NCBI GenBank assembly: GCA_041485285.1
Contig: JBGPJF010000063.1
Location: 1 to 13,841 of the forward strand
DNA from: DATEUP01 sp041485285
GTDB lineage: Archaea > Thermoplasmatota > DTKX01 > DATEUP01
Direction of reading: 5' to 3'
Length of the DNA: 13,841 nt
The notes below the pieces were generated by a model. It saw nothing but the letters and a program-made list of their open reading frames with translations, had not been told where the DNA came from and made no database searches. Made by a program: the position numbers and the translations under genes. Below are positions 6,772 through 13,841 of this stretch, piece after piece. The stretch's first letter is position 1, and each line of letters opens with the position of its first letter.

Positions 6772-8025
6772 CTAAATGCGCCGCCGCTTCCCGGTGCACA
6801 GCGCGCGCAGGTGGTCTTCGGCCGCCGGCGGCCCGCGCGCAAACAGCACGTCGCCGGCCACGAGCTTGTCCTCGGGCCCGGGCCCCACGATCAACTTCTT
6901 TGCGCGGCGGATGGCGATCACGCGCATGCCTGTCTTCGTGGCAAGCTGCAGCTGGCGCAGCGTCTTGCCGGCAAATACGGAGTCGTGCGCAATCTCGGTC
7001 CGGGTGACCGTGACATCGGACTCCCGGACGCTCTCGACGAGCACGGGGTGGACCTGGATGTCACGCAGCGCCGCGTCGGCGATCTCGCGGGCGGCGTCGG
7101 CGATCTGCTCCATGGCGGAGGAGAGGTGGAAGAGCACGAGGCCCTTGTCCACGTTCTTGGTCTCCACGGCCTCCTCGAGCACGCGCCGCTGCAGCTTCAC
7201 GACCATCTCGTCGACGTCGTTCTCCAGCGCCTCGACCTCCTCTGCGATCTCCTTGGAGTTGTAGAGGATCGCGCTGTAGGCGAGGTCGACCATGAGGTCG
7301 GAGGTGTCCTTGATCTCGACAAACCAGGCCTCGGCCTCGCCCTTGCCGCCCGCGGCGGCCGGCGCCACGGGCGCGGGGGCGGGGGCCGCCTGCGACCTCA
7401 GCGCGTCTTCGACGCTCTCCTTGCCGGCCGCTACCGACCGAAGGTGCTCGATCCCCTCTTCCGTCCCGGTCACGATGAGCTGGTCATTCGCCTTGAACAC
7501 GACGTCCGAGTGGACGTCGTACGTCCACCGCTTCCCGCGGCGCACCGCGATGACGCGGATGCCAAGCCGCGTGTCGAGCGACACGTCTTCGAGGGTGAGC
7601 CCCGTGAGCGGGGAGCTCTCGTCGACCGTGATGAGGCGGATGCGCTCCCCCGACCCCTTGAGGATGAAGGGCGTGAGCGGGCGGTACTCGACCTCGCTTG
7701 AAAGCACCTTCACGATGTCGGCCGCGGCGTTGCAGATCTGGCCGCCGGCCCCCGCGACCTGGAGGATGCCGAGCATCATCTGGGCGTCCTGGAGGGTACG
7801 CGTCGAGAGCATCACCTGGAGGCGCAGGAGGTAGCGCAGGCGGTACATCCGCTGCTCGAGGCGCCTTACCTCGTCGGCGATCTCGTCGGAGTCGAAGATG
7901 ATCGCGCTGTAGGCGAGGTCGACCGAGAGCTCCGCGATGTCCTTCATTTCGATGAGCAGGTCCTTGACGGGGCGCGGCTCGTAGCCCACGCCGGCGCGCT
8001 CTTCCGTTTCCGCGAATGCAGGCAC
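6772..8025 (-). CDS. Duplicated PhoU-TrkA_C regulatory protein (COG3273 type)
   Basis: A 417-residue soluble protein with the order PhoU-like helical domain (about 20-110), TrkA_C/RCK_C-like domain (about 120-200), an Ala/Pro-rich linker (about 212-228), second PhoU-like domain (about 235-320) and second TrkA_C-like domain (about 333-412). The duplication is plain: MKDIAELSVDLAYSAI at 27-42 matches IKDTSDLMVDLAYSAI at 238-253. The TrkA_C halves share the core G-(I/M)-R-V-I-A-(V/I)-R-R. In cation systems RCK_C domains bind ligands that gate a transporter or channel, and this family is commonly found beside MgtE-like permeases in archaea, so regulation of the permease at 4289-5524 is the likely role. 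Start GTG at 8025 is preceded by AGGAG with a 10-nt spacer and by a TATA-like element. The downstream neighbour is convergent, 9 bp away. Confidence 0.9.
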   Translation of the reverse strand: MPAFAETEERAGVGYEPRPVKDLLIEMKDIAELSVDLAYSAIIFDSDEIADEVRRLEQRMYRLRYLLRLQVMLSTRTLQDAQMMLGILQVAGAGGQICNAAADIVKVLSSEVEYRPLTPFILKGSGERIRLITVDESSPLTGLTLEDVSLDTRLGIRVIAVRRGKRWTYDVHSDVVFKANDQLIVTGTEEGIEHLRSVAAGKESVEDALRSQAAPAPAPVAPAAAGGKGEAEAWFVEIKDTSDLMVDLAYSAILYNSKEIAEEVEALENDVDEMVVKLQRRVLEEAVETKNVDKGLVLFHLSSAMEQIADAAREIADAALRDIQVHPVLVESVRESDVTVTRTEIAHDSVFAGKTLRQLQLATKTGMRVIAIRRAKKLIVGPGPEDKLVAGDVLFARGPPAAEDHLRALCTGKRRRI

Positions 8026-8035
8026 AGGGGCTTCG

Positions 8036-8040
8036 CTCCT
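8036..8040 (-). promoter_or_regulatory. Shine-Dalgarno-like site deciding the GTG start
   Basis: AGGAG on the minus strand, 10 nt before the GTG at 8025. It supports this start over the internal ATG of the MKDIAEL stretch. Confidence 0.55.
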
Positions 8041-8082
8041 ACGTGCGCCGGTGGGACGCCGGTTCCTCCAGGGGGGGGCCGA

Positions 8083-8097
8083 CCATAAAGGCTTCGG
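8083..8097 (-). promoter_or_regulatory. BRE/TATA-like promoter of the PhoU-TrkA_C gene
   Basis: On the minus strand CCGAAG is followed directly by CCTTTATGG, a BRE-like and a TATA-like element. It is about 60 nt before the GTG at 8025, giving a leader of about 35 nt that contains the AGGAG site. The CCGAAG part is also one arm of an inverted repeat. Confidence 0.55.
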
Positions 8098-8133
8098 ACG
8101 GCAGAGGCCGAAGTGAAAACTTCAACCGAAGTT
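8092..8133 (-). repeat. Cluster of overlapping inverted repeats between exonuclease and PhoU-TrkA_C genes
   Basis: Three mutually exclusive stems share arms: AACTTC/GAAGTT with a 4-nt loop (8118-8133, covering the exonuclease stop), GAAGT/ACTTC with a 4-nt loop (8110-8123), and CTTCGG/CCGAAG with a 10-nt loop (8092-8113). On the minus strand the first stem is followed by a short T-run. It may be a terminator of the exonuclease gene, an operator for the next gene, or both. Confidence 0.5.
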
Positions 8134-8944
8134 AGGCGGCCGGCAGCGCGGCCTGCCGAATGCCGCCGCGGGCGGGGGGCGCAAGGCGCCGCAGCATCGC
8201 GGCCACGCTTGCAGCGGCGACGGGCTCGAGGTTCTCGCAGTCGGCGCGGTTGTAGCCGACAAGCAGGCGCAGGGCGTTCGTGGAGCCGGTGCGCTCATAG
8301 GTGCGCCACAGGCGGACGGCATCCGACCCGGCGAGCACGCGGACGTCGAGGTCGCGCGTGAGCCCGAGCTGCCGCTCGATGGCCTTGAGGCCGCCGCGCC
8401 AGCGCAGCCTGCGGGCACATGTGAGGAGGTCGAGGTGCGCGGGCGGCAGGCCAGCGGAGGGGAACGACCCGCGGATGAACGGCACATCGAAGCCCGCCCC
8501 GTTGAACGTCACGAGGAGCTTGGCCCCCGCAAGCGCCTCGGTGATCGACGCTGCCGAAAGCCCCTCCCCGCGCACGAGGGCCGTGAACGGGCGGCCCGGC
8601 CGGTAGACGCCGACCACCGTTACGGCGCTGTAGCGCGAAAGGCCGCTCGTCTCGATGTCGAGGAACGCCGCATCCTGCCGGAAGCGCGCAAACATGCGCC
8701 AGGCCTCGGCGTGCGGCAACCGAGGGGCGAGGTACTCGGCCCGCCCGTCGCGCGCGGCCTCGAGCGCGGCCACGGCCTCGCCGTCGAGGCCGCGCTTGCG
8801 CTCGGGGGAAAACCCCCGGATGCGCCCGCGCGAGGCAAACTCATCGAGGGTGAGCACGCCCTCGTCCCAGAGGCGGCGCTCCGTAATGGCGCCCACGCCG
8901 CTTAGCATGATGTGCGAGGAGCGCAGCAAGTCCGCGGGGGCCAC
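8132..8944 (-). CDS. HhH plus RNase H-like DEDD exonuclease (YprB type)
   Basis: 270 residues. The N-terminal part (about 10-40, IMLSGVGAITERRLWDEGV) is a helix-hairpin-helix-like segment of the form typical for this archaeal family. A ribonuclease H-like fold follows with the acidic residues of DEDD exonucleases: FLDIETSGL (Asp96, Glu98), TFNGAGFDVPF (Asp153) and YNRADCENL (Asp235). GGLKAIERQLG at 184-194 is another family signature. The predicted activity is metal-dependent 3'-5' exonuclease on DNA or RNA in the cytoplasm; the substrate is unknown. The GTG at 8944 is preferred to the ATG at residue 13 because the HhH segment begins just before that Met and no earlier start is plausible. The gap to the giant gene upstream is 56 bp on the same strand, so co-transcription is possible, although a TATA-like element sits in the gap. 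Confidence 0.88.
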   Translation of the reverse strand: MAPADLLRSSHIMLSGVGAITERRLWDEGVLTLDEFASRGRIRGFSPERKRGLDGEAVAALEAARDGRAEYLAPRLPHAEAWRMFARFRQDAAFLDIETSGLSRYSAVTVVGVYRPGRPFTALVRGEGLSAASITEALAGAKLLVTFNGAGFDVPFIRGSFPSAGLPPAHLDLLTCARRLRWRGGLKAIERQLGLTRDLDVRVLAGSDAVRLWRTYERTGSTNALRLLVGYNRADCENLEPVAAASVAAMLRRLAPPARGGIRQAALPAA

Positions 8945-8968
8945 GGTGGGGGTTTGTCCCCGCCCCTC

Positions 8969-8982
8969 AAAACCCTTGCGGG
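8969..8982 (-). promoter_or_regulatory. Possible leaderless promoter or weak terminator before the exonuclease gene
   Basis: On the minus strand this reads CCC-GCAA-GGG-TTTT. The TTTT is 26 nt before the GTG at 8944, the distance expected for a leaderless archaeal transcript. The same bases form a very short stem plus T-run just downstream of the giant gene's stop. The two readings cannot be told apart here. Confidence 0.3.
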
Positions 8983-9000
8983 GGGGTGACCGGGCGCGCG

Positions 9001-12000
9001 TCAGTCGCGGCGGCGCCTGCGGTAGGTTGCGACCAGCGCGACGGCGAAGAGGGCGACCAGGATGACCGGCCCCTCGAGCCCGGGCGCGACCTGCCGGGGC
9101 GGGTCGGGCAGCACCTCAATCATGACGGTCGCGGTGGCGTTTTCGTGCCCGTCGGACACGGTGAGGGTGACGCGGTGGGTGCCCGGCGTGGTGAAGAACA
9201 CCTCGCAGGTCTTGGCTTCGCAGTGCTGCCGGCCGTCGTCGGTCTCCCACTTGTAGTCGAGCGTGTCGCGCGCGCCGTCGTAGTCGATGGTCGCGTCGGC
9301 GTTAAGGACCAGGTGCTCGGAGAGGTTGGCCAGGCGGTCGGCTCCGGCCGACGCCACGGGCAGCTGGTTCACATAGACCGTCTCGCCGGTGGCGTGGTCG
9401 CCCCAACTGCCGACCTCGTTGCGCGCCCGGAAGCGGAACTCGTAGGCGTAGCCGCGGACGATCGCGCCGCTGTCGAAGAAGTACGAGCTGTCGGCGGGGT
9501 CGACGACCACCGTGAGCCAGTCCTGCCACTCCGCGAGCTGGTTGTACCGGAAGGCCGCGCGCCGGTACTGGAGTTCGCCGGCCACCACGGCGTACCCGAG
9601 CGCGTCCGACGCCCCGAAGTTCACGGTGAGGTTGGTCTGCGTCCACACGCCGCCGGTGTACTCGATGTGGGCGGCGGGGCCGGGGATGACGACGCGCACC
9701 GCGCCGCTCGAGACCCACGCCGACCAGCCGCCCGCGTTGTTGAGGCCGTGCACGCTGACGTAATAGGTGCCGCCGTTGAGGAGCGAGAGGTCCGTGATGA
9801 GCAAGACGGGGGAGGCGGTGCGCACGGGGAGGAGCTGGTCGCAGACCGACGGGCCCTCTCCGACGCAGTATTCGTAGGCGGCAAGCCCGGTCTGGGCGTC
9901 GTTGCAAGCCATGGAGACGCCGACCTGCTCGAGGCTCGTGATGGTGGAGGCCGACACGGCGACCTGGCACACGGGCGGCGTCGTGTCGACCTTGGTGGCC
10001 GCCGTGTCCGACACGCCGCCGAGGTTCCCGGCGCGGTCGCGTGCCGCCACGCGGAAGGTGTACAGGCGGTCGTCGGGGGCGCTGTAGACCGCGGAGGTGC
10101 TGGCGTAGCCCGTGAGCCAGTTCGTCCACGAACCGCCCTCCGGCAGGACGCTGACGTCGAAGCCGCCGACGCCGGAGCCGCCGACGCCGTCGGCGCCGCC
10201 CCACGCGACCTCGAAGTTGCGGGACACCTGGTAGGGCGCGAGGCTGTTGACGGTGGCGGTGGGCTTGTCCGTGTCGATGATCGTGCAGGTGTCGCCGGTG
10301 ACTCCCACGGAGAAGAGCTGCGCGTTGCCCGCGGCGTCCACCGAGCGCATGCGGAAGCAGTAGGTGTGCCCGTTTTGGCCCACGAAGTTCGTGGAAGAAA
10401 GGGCCGTCGTGGTGACGAGGTCCGTCCAGGTGCCCTCGACGCCGTCCTTGAACTGGACGTCGTAGGGGGCGGCGGCAAGGCCGGCGCCGCCGGCGGGGTC
10501 GACCGAGCTCCACGAGATGGTGAAGGTCTCGGTCGTGGAGTAGGCCGGCGAGCTTGCAAACCCGTCGGGCGCGAGGTCGTCGACGGTGAAGCACTGGGCG
10601 ACCGACCAGTCGCTCCACTGCAGCCCGTCGAAGGCTTCGGCGCGCCAGCAGTACTGCTGGCCGTTGTTCATGCGGAAAGCGTCGGGGGTGGTAAGCGTTG
10701 CATCGGCCCCCGCGACATAGAACGGCAGGCCCCACCCGAGCGCCGTGTCGTTCTGGTTGAACTCGCGCACGATGGTGACGAACGCGGGGTCGTAGGCGAT
10801 TTGCACGTGGTAGCGGAGGTTGTCCGAGTCGGTGTCGGCCGCGCGCATGACGAAGGTCGGCGTGGCGTCCACGAAGGTGCCCTGGAGGGGGGCGACGATC
10901 TCGGGGGGCGAGGGCCACTTGTTGAAGGGGATCGAGAGGTTGGTGAGGTGGACGGTCGCGGGCCGCTGCCAGCGGATGCGGATGGGCATGTAGATCGTGC
11001 CGTTTCCGTCCTGGAGGTTCCAGTTGTCGAGCACATACTGGTTGAGGATGGAGGCGGGGAAACTGCAATGGAAGAGGCCAAGCGCCTGGCCCGGCCAGTA
11101 GCACTCGCCCTGGGGGGGCTGGAAGTCGCGCAGGATGTCCATGCTGAGGTCTTGGGGAGTCGTCTCGACGACGTAGTCGACGGCGACCGACAAGATCCAC
11201 GGCGTGACCCCCGCGTGGTCGGCCCAGAAGTCGATGCGGTAGTAGATCGTGGAGCTGTTCGTGCCGTTGAGGTTGATCGAGACATTCTGCTGGACGGGGA
11301 TCCAGGTGAATCCGTTGTTCACGGTGATGGAGATGTTGTAGCCGGTGACGCCGGGAATCACGTTCCAGTCGGACCAATAGAGCCACGCCGCCACGATGGG
11401 GTCGCCGATGAAGACCTGGTCCTGCAGCCGCTGCGAGATGAAGAGGCCGTAGACCCTGTCCTTCTGCAGGTAGATCGTGACGGTGGCCGCGATCCCGTTG
11501 GAGATCGCGACATCCAGCAGGCTGTCGTTGTTGAAGCGCCCGATGGCAAGGCCGGTGGGGGCGCTGCCGGTCGCGGCGGTGAGGAACTTGGACACGTTCG
11601 AGATCTGCAGGGTGCCGGTCACCCGCGAGGTGGGCTCCCAGTAGGCGACCTGCAGCTGGAAGGTGCCGGCGCCTGCGGCGATAACCACGTCGTTGTGGCC
11701 GTCGTCGGTGACATCCGCGATCTCGATCTCATTGACGGCGCCTCCGATGGGGACAATCGCGATGTTCGCAGTGTCCCAGTTGTTGCCGGTGCTGTTGTAG
11801 GCGATCAGGTAGAGCGAGCCCGAGCTTGGCGTGAGGGTTCCGACCGCGATGTCGTTCCTGCCGTCGCCGTTCAGGTCGCCAAGCGCAATGCGGAACGCGT
11901 CGCGCAGGGGGTCAAGGCCTTTGGGCACCATGTCGGTGAACGACCCCGGGTTCCCGCCTGAGAAAGGGAGTTTCCACACGGCGGAATCCGAGCCTCCGAA

Positions 12001-13841
12001 GTTGTTGAACGACCCGGTGATGACGACCTCGTTGCCGGCCGTGTTGTCCACGTTGCCGATGGCGATGCCGTAGGCATTGATCGAAAGGCCGCAGGGGCTG
12101 TTGGGGCAGGCGTTGACCTTGGTCTGCGGGAAGCGCACGGAGTGCCAGCCGGCGGCCAGCGACCTGCCGTCGGGGGACCACGCGACGGCAAGCACCAGGG
12201 TGGAGCCCGCGGGGGCTGACGGGTACTGCTGGACGACCGCCCCCGTGCGGTTGTAGACGAAGATGCGCGCGTCCCACCCGCCGGTGGCGTACTTCAGCGA
12301 GTCGGGCGAAAACGCAAGCGAGGTGATGTCATTCGAGTGCTGCAAGACGTTGGAATTCAGCGTCCAATTGGAAGTCCACCACGAGCGGGCCCTTCGGTCG
12401 ACGCCGCCCGACGCGATCATCGCGCCGTCGGGCGACCAGTCGACCGCTTTCTGGACCCCCGAGGCCGAGAGGTTCTGGAAGTTCCACTTCTGGGTGATGT
12501 TGAACACGCGGATGATGCCGTCGGCGCCTGCAAGGGCCGCCATCGTGCCCGAGGGGTCAAGCGCCATCGAGTTGGTGGCCGCCACGGAGGTCATCGCGTT
12601 GATGGAGGTGTAGCCGGGCACGTTCCACGCGGCCAGCCCGCCGGTGCCATTGGTTGCGGCAAGGACCGTCCCGGCGGCGTTGAAGTCGAGGCCTGTGACG
12701 TTGCCCCCGAGGGTGATGTTCGCCGCGTAGCCCCAGGTCGACGTGTCGAACACGTGGATGAGCCCGTCGGAGCCGCCGGTGGCAAGCAGCGCTGCGTTTG
12801 GCGACCACGCGAGGCGGTTGAGCGTCCCGTCGTGGGCGCGGAACAGTTTGGCCACCGACCCGTTCGACAGCGTGACGATGGAGACCGTGCCGTCCTCGGC
12901 GCCCATGGCGAACCGCCCGTCGGAGGAGTACGCGACCGCGGTCGCCGAGTACTCTTGGCCCGTGTACGTGCGCAAGGTGCTCACGAGCGTCGAGCGGTCC
13001 CACAGGCGCAGGTAGTTCGTGGTGCCCCCCGAGATGAGGAATTCGCCGCTGCGGTCGAACGAGGACCCGTAGACGAACGAAGAGCCCTCGACGACGTCGT
13101 CCAGGACCGACCAATTCGAGGTGAGGTAGAGGCGCAGGTGGCCGTCGGAGCTGCCGGTGAGCAGGCGGGTGCCGTTCGGCGCATAGGAAATCGCGTTGAT
13201 GTCGGCGGTGGCGTCCGACAGCTGGCCGGTCTTCGTCATCGCGTCCGTGTTCCACAGAATCGCGGTGTCATCGAGCGATCCGGAGGCAAGCTCCGTCCCG
13301 TTGGGGGCAAACGCCAGCGTCCGCACCGGGAGGGTGTGGCTGATGAGGTTGAAGAGGGTGCTGAAGTCGCTGGTCGTGTGGATGCGCACGGTGTTGTTGC
13401 CGGTGCCGGCCGCGAGGTAGCTCCCGTTCGGCGAAAACGAAAGCGCGTAGATCGTCCCGTTGTTCTCGGAGATGTTGTAGTCGATGGTGGGCGGGAAGCT
13501 CGTCACATTCCACACGAGGACGGTGCTGTCAGCCCCGCCCGACGCAAGCCTCGAACTGTCGGGCGAAAAGGCGACGGAGTAGACGCTGTTGGTGTGGTTG
13601 GTGAGGTTGGCCGCAAGCGCCCAGTTGCTCGTGCGCCAGATGAGGACGGTCTTGTCGGAAGACGCCGTCGCGAGGTATTGGCAGTTGGGCGACCAAGCCA
13701 CTGCCTGGACCGAAGACGCGTGGCCGATGAGCCTCGTGATCTGGGTGAAGTTGGACTGCCAGTAGAGGTAGGTGCTGCCGTCGAGGTTGCCGGCTGCAAC
13801 CGTGGCGTTGCAAGGTGAGGGCGCGGGCACGACGAACGAGG
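9001..13841 (-). CDS. Giant secreted WD40/FG-GAP/FN3/PKD surface protein (5' end outside window)
   Basis: The frame is open to the window edge, so the N-terminus and signal peptide are missing; a GTG at 13830 is not a convincing start. Counting from it, 1609 residues are visible. In order: WD40-type blades at 1-567; FG-GAP/VCBS-like repeats at about 585-790 with the Ca-binding loop DLNGDGRND; a beta-rich region at about 790-970; FN3-like domains at about 975-1485 (sections starting near SPPEIV, APDGFA, KPTATV, PPVCQV, PAAHIE); one PKD domain at about 1486-1575 (YKWETDDG); and a C-terminal membrane segment after PGLEG ending in RRRRRD. Sixteen cysteines and many sequons agree with an extracellular location. 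A cell-surface sensor or adhesin is likely, but no catalytic motif is visible. It precedes the exonuclease gene by 56 bp on the same strand. Confidence 0.92.
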   Translation of the reverse strand, partial: SFVVPAPSPCNATVAAGNLDGSTYLYWQSNFTQITRLIGHASSVQAVAWSPNCQYLATASSDKTVLIWRTSNWALAANLTNHTNSVYSVAFSPDSSRLASGGADSTVLVWNVTSFPPTIDYNISENNGTIYALSFSPNGSYLAAGTGNNTVRIHTTSDFSTLFNLISHTLPVRTLAFAPNGTELASGSLDDTAILWNTDAMTKTGQLSDATADINAISYAPNGTRLLTGSSDGHLRLYLTSNWSVLDDVVEGSSFVYGSSFDRSGEFLISGGTTNYLRLWDRSTLVSTLRTYTGQEYSATAVAYSSDGRFAMGAEDGTVSIVTLSNGSVAKLFRAHDGTLNRLAWSPNAALLATGGSDGLIHVFDTSTWGYAANITLGGNVTGLDFNAAGTVLAATNGTGGLAAWNVPGYTSINAMTSVAATNSMALDPSGTMAALAGADGIIRVFNITQKWNFQNLSASGVQKAVDWSPDGAMIASGGVDRRARSWWTSNWTLNSNVLQHSNDITSLAFSPDSLKYATGGWDARIFVYNRTGAVVQQYPSAPAGSTLVLAVAWSPDGRSLAAGWHSVRFPQTKVNACPNSPCGLSINAYGIAIGNVDNTAGNEVVITGSFNNFGGSDSAVWKLPFSGGNPGSFTDMVPKGLDPLRDAFRIALGDLNGDGRNDIAVGTLTPSSGSLYLIAYNSTGNNWDTANIAIVPIGGAVNEIEIADVTDDGHNDVVIAAGAGTFQLQVAYWEPTSRVTGTLQISNVSKFLTAATGSAPTGLAIGRFNNDSLLDVAISNGIAATVTIYLQKDRVYGLFISQRLQDQVFIGDPIVAAWLYWSDWNVIPGVTGYNISITVNNGFTWIPVQQNVSINLNGTNSSTIYYRIDFWADHAGVTPWILSVAVDYVVETTPQDLSMDILRDFQPPQGECYWPGQALGLFHCSFPASILNQYVLDNWNLQDGNGTIYMPIRIRWQRPATVHLTNLSIPFNKWPSPPEIVAPLQGTFVDATPTFVMRAADTDSDNLRYHVQIAYDPAFVTIVREFNQNDTALGWGLPFYVAGADATLTTPDAFRMNNGQQYCWRAEAFDGLQWSDWSVAQCFTVDDLAPDGFASSPAYSTTETFTISWSSVDPAGGAGLAAAPYDVQFKDGVEGTWTDLVTTTALSSTNFVGQNGHTYCFRMRSVDAAGNAQLFSVGVTGDTCTIIDTDKPTATVNSLAPYQVSRNFEVAWGGADGVGGSGVGGFDVSVLPEGGSWTNWLTGYASTSAVYSAPDDRLYTFRVAARDRAGNLGGVSDTAATKVDTTPPVCQVAVSASTITSLEQVGVSMACNDAQTGLAAYEYCVGEGPSVCDQLLPVRTASPVLLITDLSLLNGGTYYVSVHGLNNAGGWSAWVSSGAVRVVIPGPAAHIEYTGGVWTQTNLTVNFGASDALGYAVVAGELQYRRAAFRYNQLAEWQDWLTVVVDPADSSYFFDSGAIVRGYAYEFRFRARNEVGSWGDHATGETVYVNQLPVASAGADRLANLSEHLVLNADATIDYDGARDTLDYKWETDDGRQHCEAKTCEVFFTTPGTHRVTLTVSDGHENATATVMIEVLPDPPRQVAPGLEGPVILVALFAVALVATYRRRRRD
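9004..9084 (-). other. C-terminal membrane anchor, PGL variant of a PGF-CTERM-like tail
   Basis: PGLEGP, then a Val/Leu/Ala membrane helix, then YRRRRRD. It has the three-part layout of PGF-CTERM, but Leu replaces Phe. It is either a relaxed sorting signal or a plain membrane anchor. Confidence 0.6.
9110..9372 (-). other. Membrane-proximal PKD domain of the giant protein
   Basis: Starts at NQLPVASAGADR, has a YKWETDDG core, a CEAKTC cysteine pair and ends in GTHRVTLTVSDG before VMIEVLPDPP. The canonical GD of the core is replaced by DD. Confidence 0.8.
9375..10915 (-). repeat. FN3-like domain series with paired cysteines
   Basis: About five diverged fibronectin-III-like units. Typical strands are QYCWRAEAFDGLQWSDWS, TYCFRMRSVDAAGNAQ and YTFRVAARDRAGNLGG, the last two with the DxAGN loop common in extracellular FN3 domains. 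The first two units each have a Cys pair (QYCW with AQCF; TYCF with DTCT). Confidence 0.7.
11455..12085 (-). repeat. FG-GAP/VCBS-like repeats
   Basis: Four units of the form I-G-(D/N)-x-(N/D)-x-D-G-x2-D-(I/V)-(A/V)-(V/I): IGNVDNTAGNEVVI, LGDLNGDGRNDIAV, IADVTDDGHNDVVI and IGRFNNDSLLDVAI. The second has an intact Ca-binding loop; the others are degenerate to different degrees. A full integrin-type propeller would need seven. Confidence 0.75.
12125..13830 (-). repeat. WD40-type beta-propeller blades (about 14, probably two propellers)
   Basis: Thirteen units with the pattern (S/A/D)-(F/W/Y)-S-P-(D/N)-G-x2-L-A-(S/T)-G-x2-D-x2-(V/I)-x-(V/I)-(W/F) can be counted, for example AWSPNCQYLATASSDKTVLI and AFSPDSSRLASGGADSTVLV. 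The first residues (GNLDGSTYLYWQ) look like the closing strands of a further blade whose opening strands match the incomplete last unit (AWSPDGRSLAAG). Confidence 0.85.

Noticed and set aside
9302..11386. 694-codon minus-strand frame inside the giant gene
   Set aside because: Arg/His/Pro-rich out-of-frame translation of the real gene.
8986..11961. 991-codon open frame on the plus strand opposite the giant gene
   Set aside because: It is antisense to well-supported FN3, FG-GAP and PKD coding sequence. Its product is a monotonous Gly/Val/Asp/Arg-rich sequence without domains, as expected from high G+C codon bias.
12337..13818. 493-codon open frame on the plus strand opposite the WD40 region
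   Set aside because: Same kind of antisense shadow; low-complexity product and no recognisable domain.
1..13841. Defence island, CRISPR, prophage or transposon
   Set aside because: No nuclease-helicase cluster, spaced direct repeats, integrase, transposase or terminal repeats are visible. The exonuclease belongs to a housekeeping-type archaeal family.

Overview
The window looks like a piece of a high-G+C archaeal chromosome, most plausibly a Thermoplasmatota-type euryarchaeon from a metagenome. That lineage is my inference. The sequence supports it through a PGF-CTERM surface-protein tail, an archaeal-type orotidine-5'-phosphate decarboxylase, a CBS-free duplicated MgtE-like permease, a duplicated PhoU-TrkA_C protein, TATA/BRE-like promoters, TTG and GTG starts, and many N-glycosylation sequons in the secreted proteins. 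I see no rRNA or tRNA genes, insertion sequence, CRISPR array or prophage.

Layout. (1) 1-2618 (+): 3' part of a surface protein made of tandem PKD domains with a PGF-CTERM tail; its end overlaps pyrF tail to tail. (2) 4084-2595 (-): a two-gene operon of a zinc-metallopeptidase-like protein (HExxH, degenerate duplicated N-half) followed by pyrF. (3) 4085-4288: a divergent promoter region. (4) 4289-5524 (+): a two-domain MgtE/SLC41-like divalent cation permease. (5) 5612-6762 (+): two overlapping genes for small exported proteins, one anchored by an N-terminal membrane segment and one by a lipobox; they are recognisable paralogues sharing an exact C-x26-C terminus. (6) 8025-6772 (-): a PhoU-TrkA_C-PhoU-TrkA_C protein. 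(7) 8944-8132 (-): a helix-hairpin-helix plus RNase H-like DEDD exonuclease of YprB type. (8) 13841-9001 (-): most of a giant secreted protein with about 14 WD40 blades, FG-GAP repeats, Cys-bearing FN3-like domains, one PKD domain and a C-terminal membrane tail.

How the genes fit together. The MgtE-like permease and the PhoU-TrkA_C protein belong to families that are often neighbours in archaea, so they probably form one cation-transport and regulation unit. Here a pair of exported paralogues sits between them, which makes those two small proteins candidate extracytoplasmic partners of the transporter. The outer thirds of the window encode very large adhesin- or sensor-like surface proteins. 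The pyrF and exonuclease genes are housekeeping functions. The least described element is the exported paralogue pair and its position in the transporter locus; nothing in the window shows a clear defence or mobile system.
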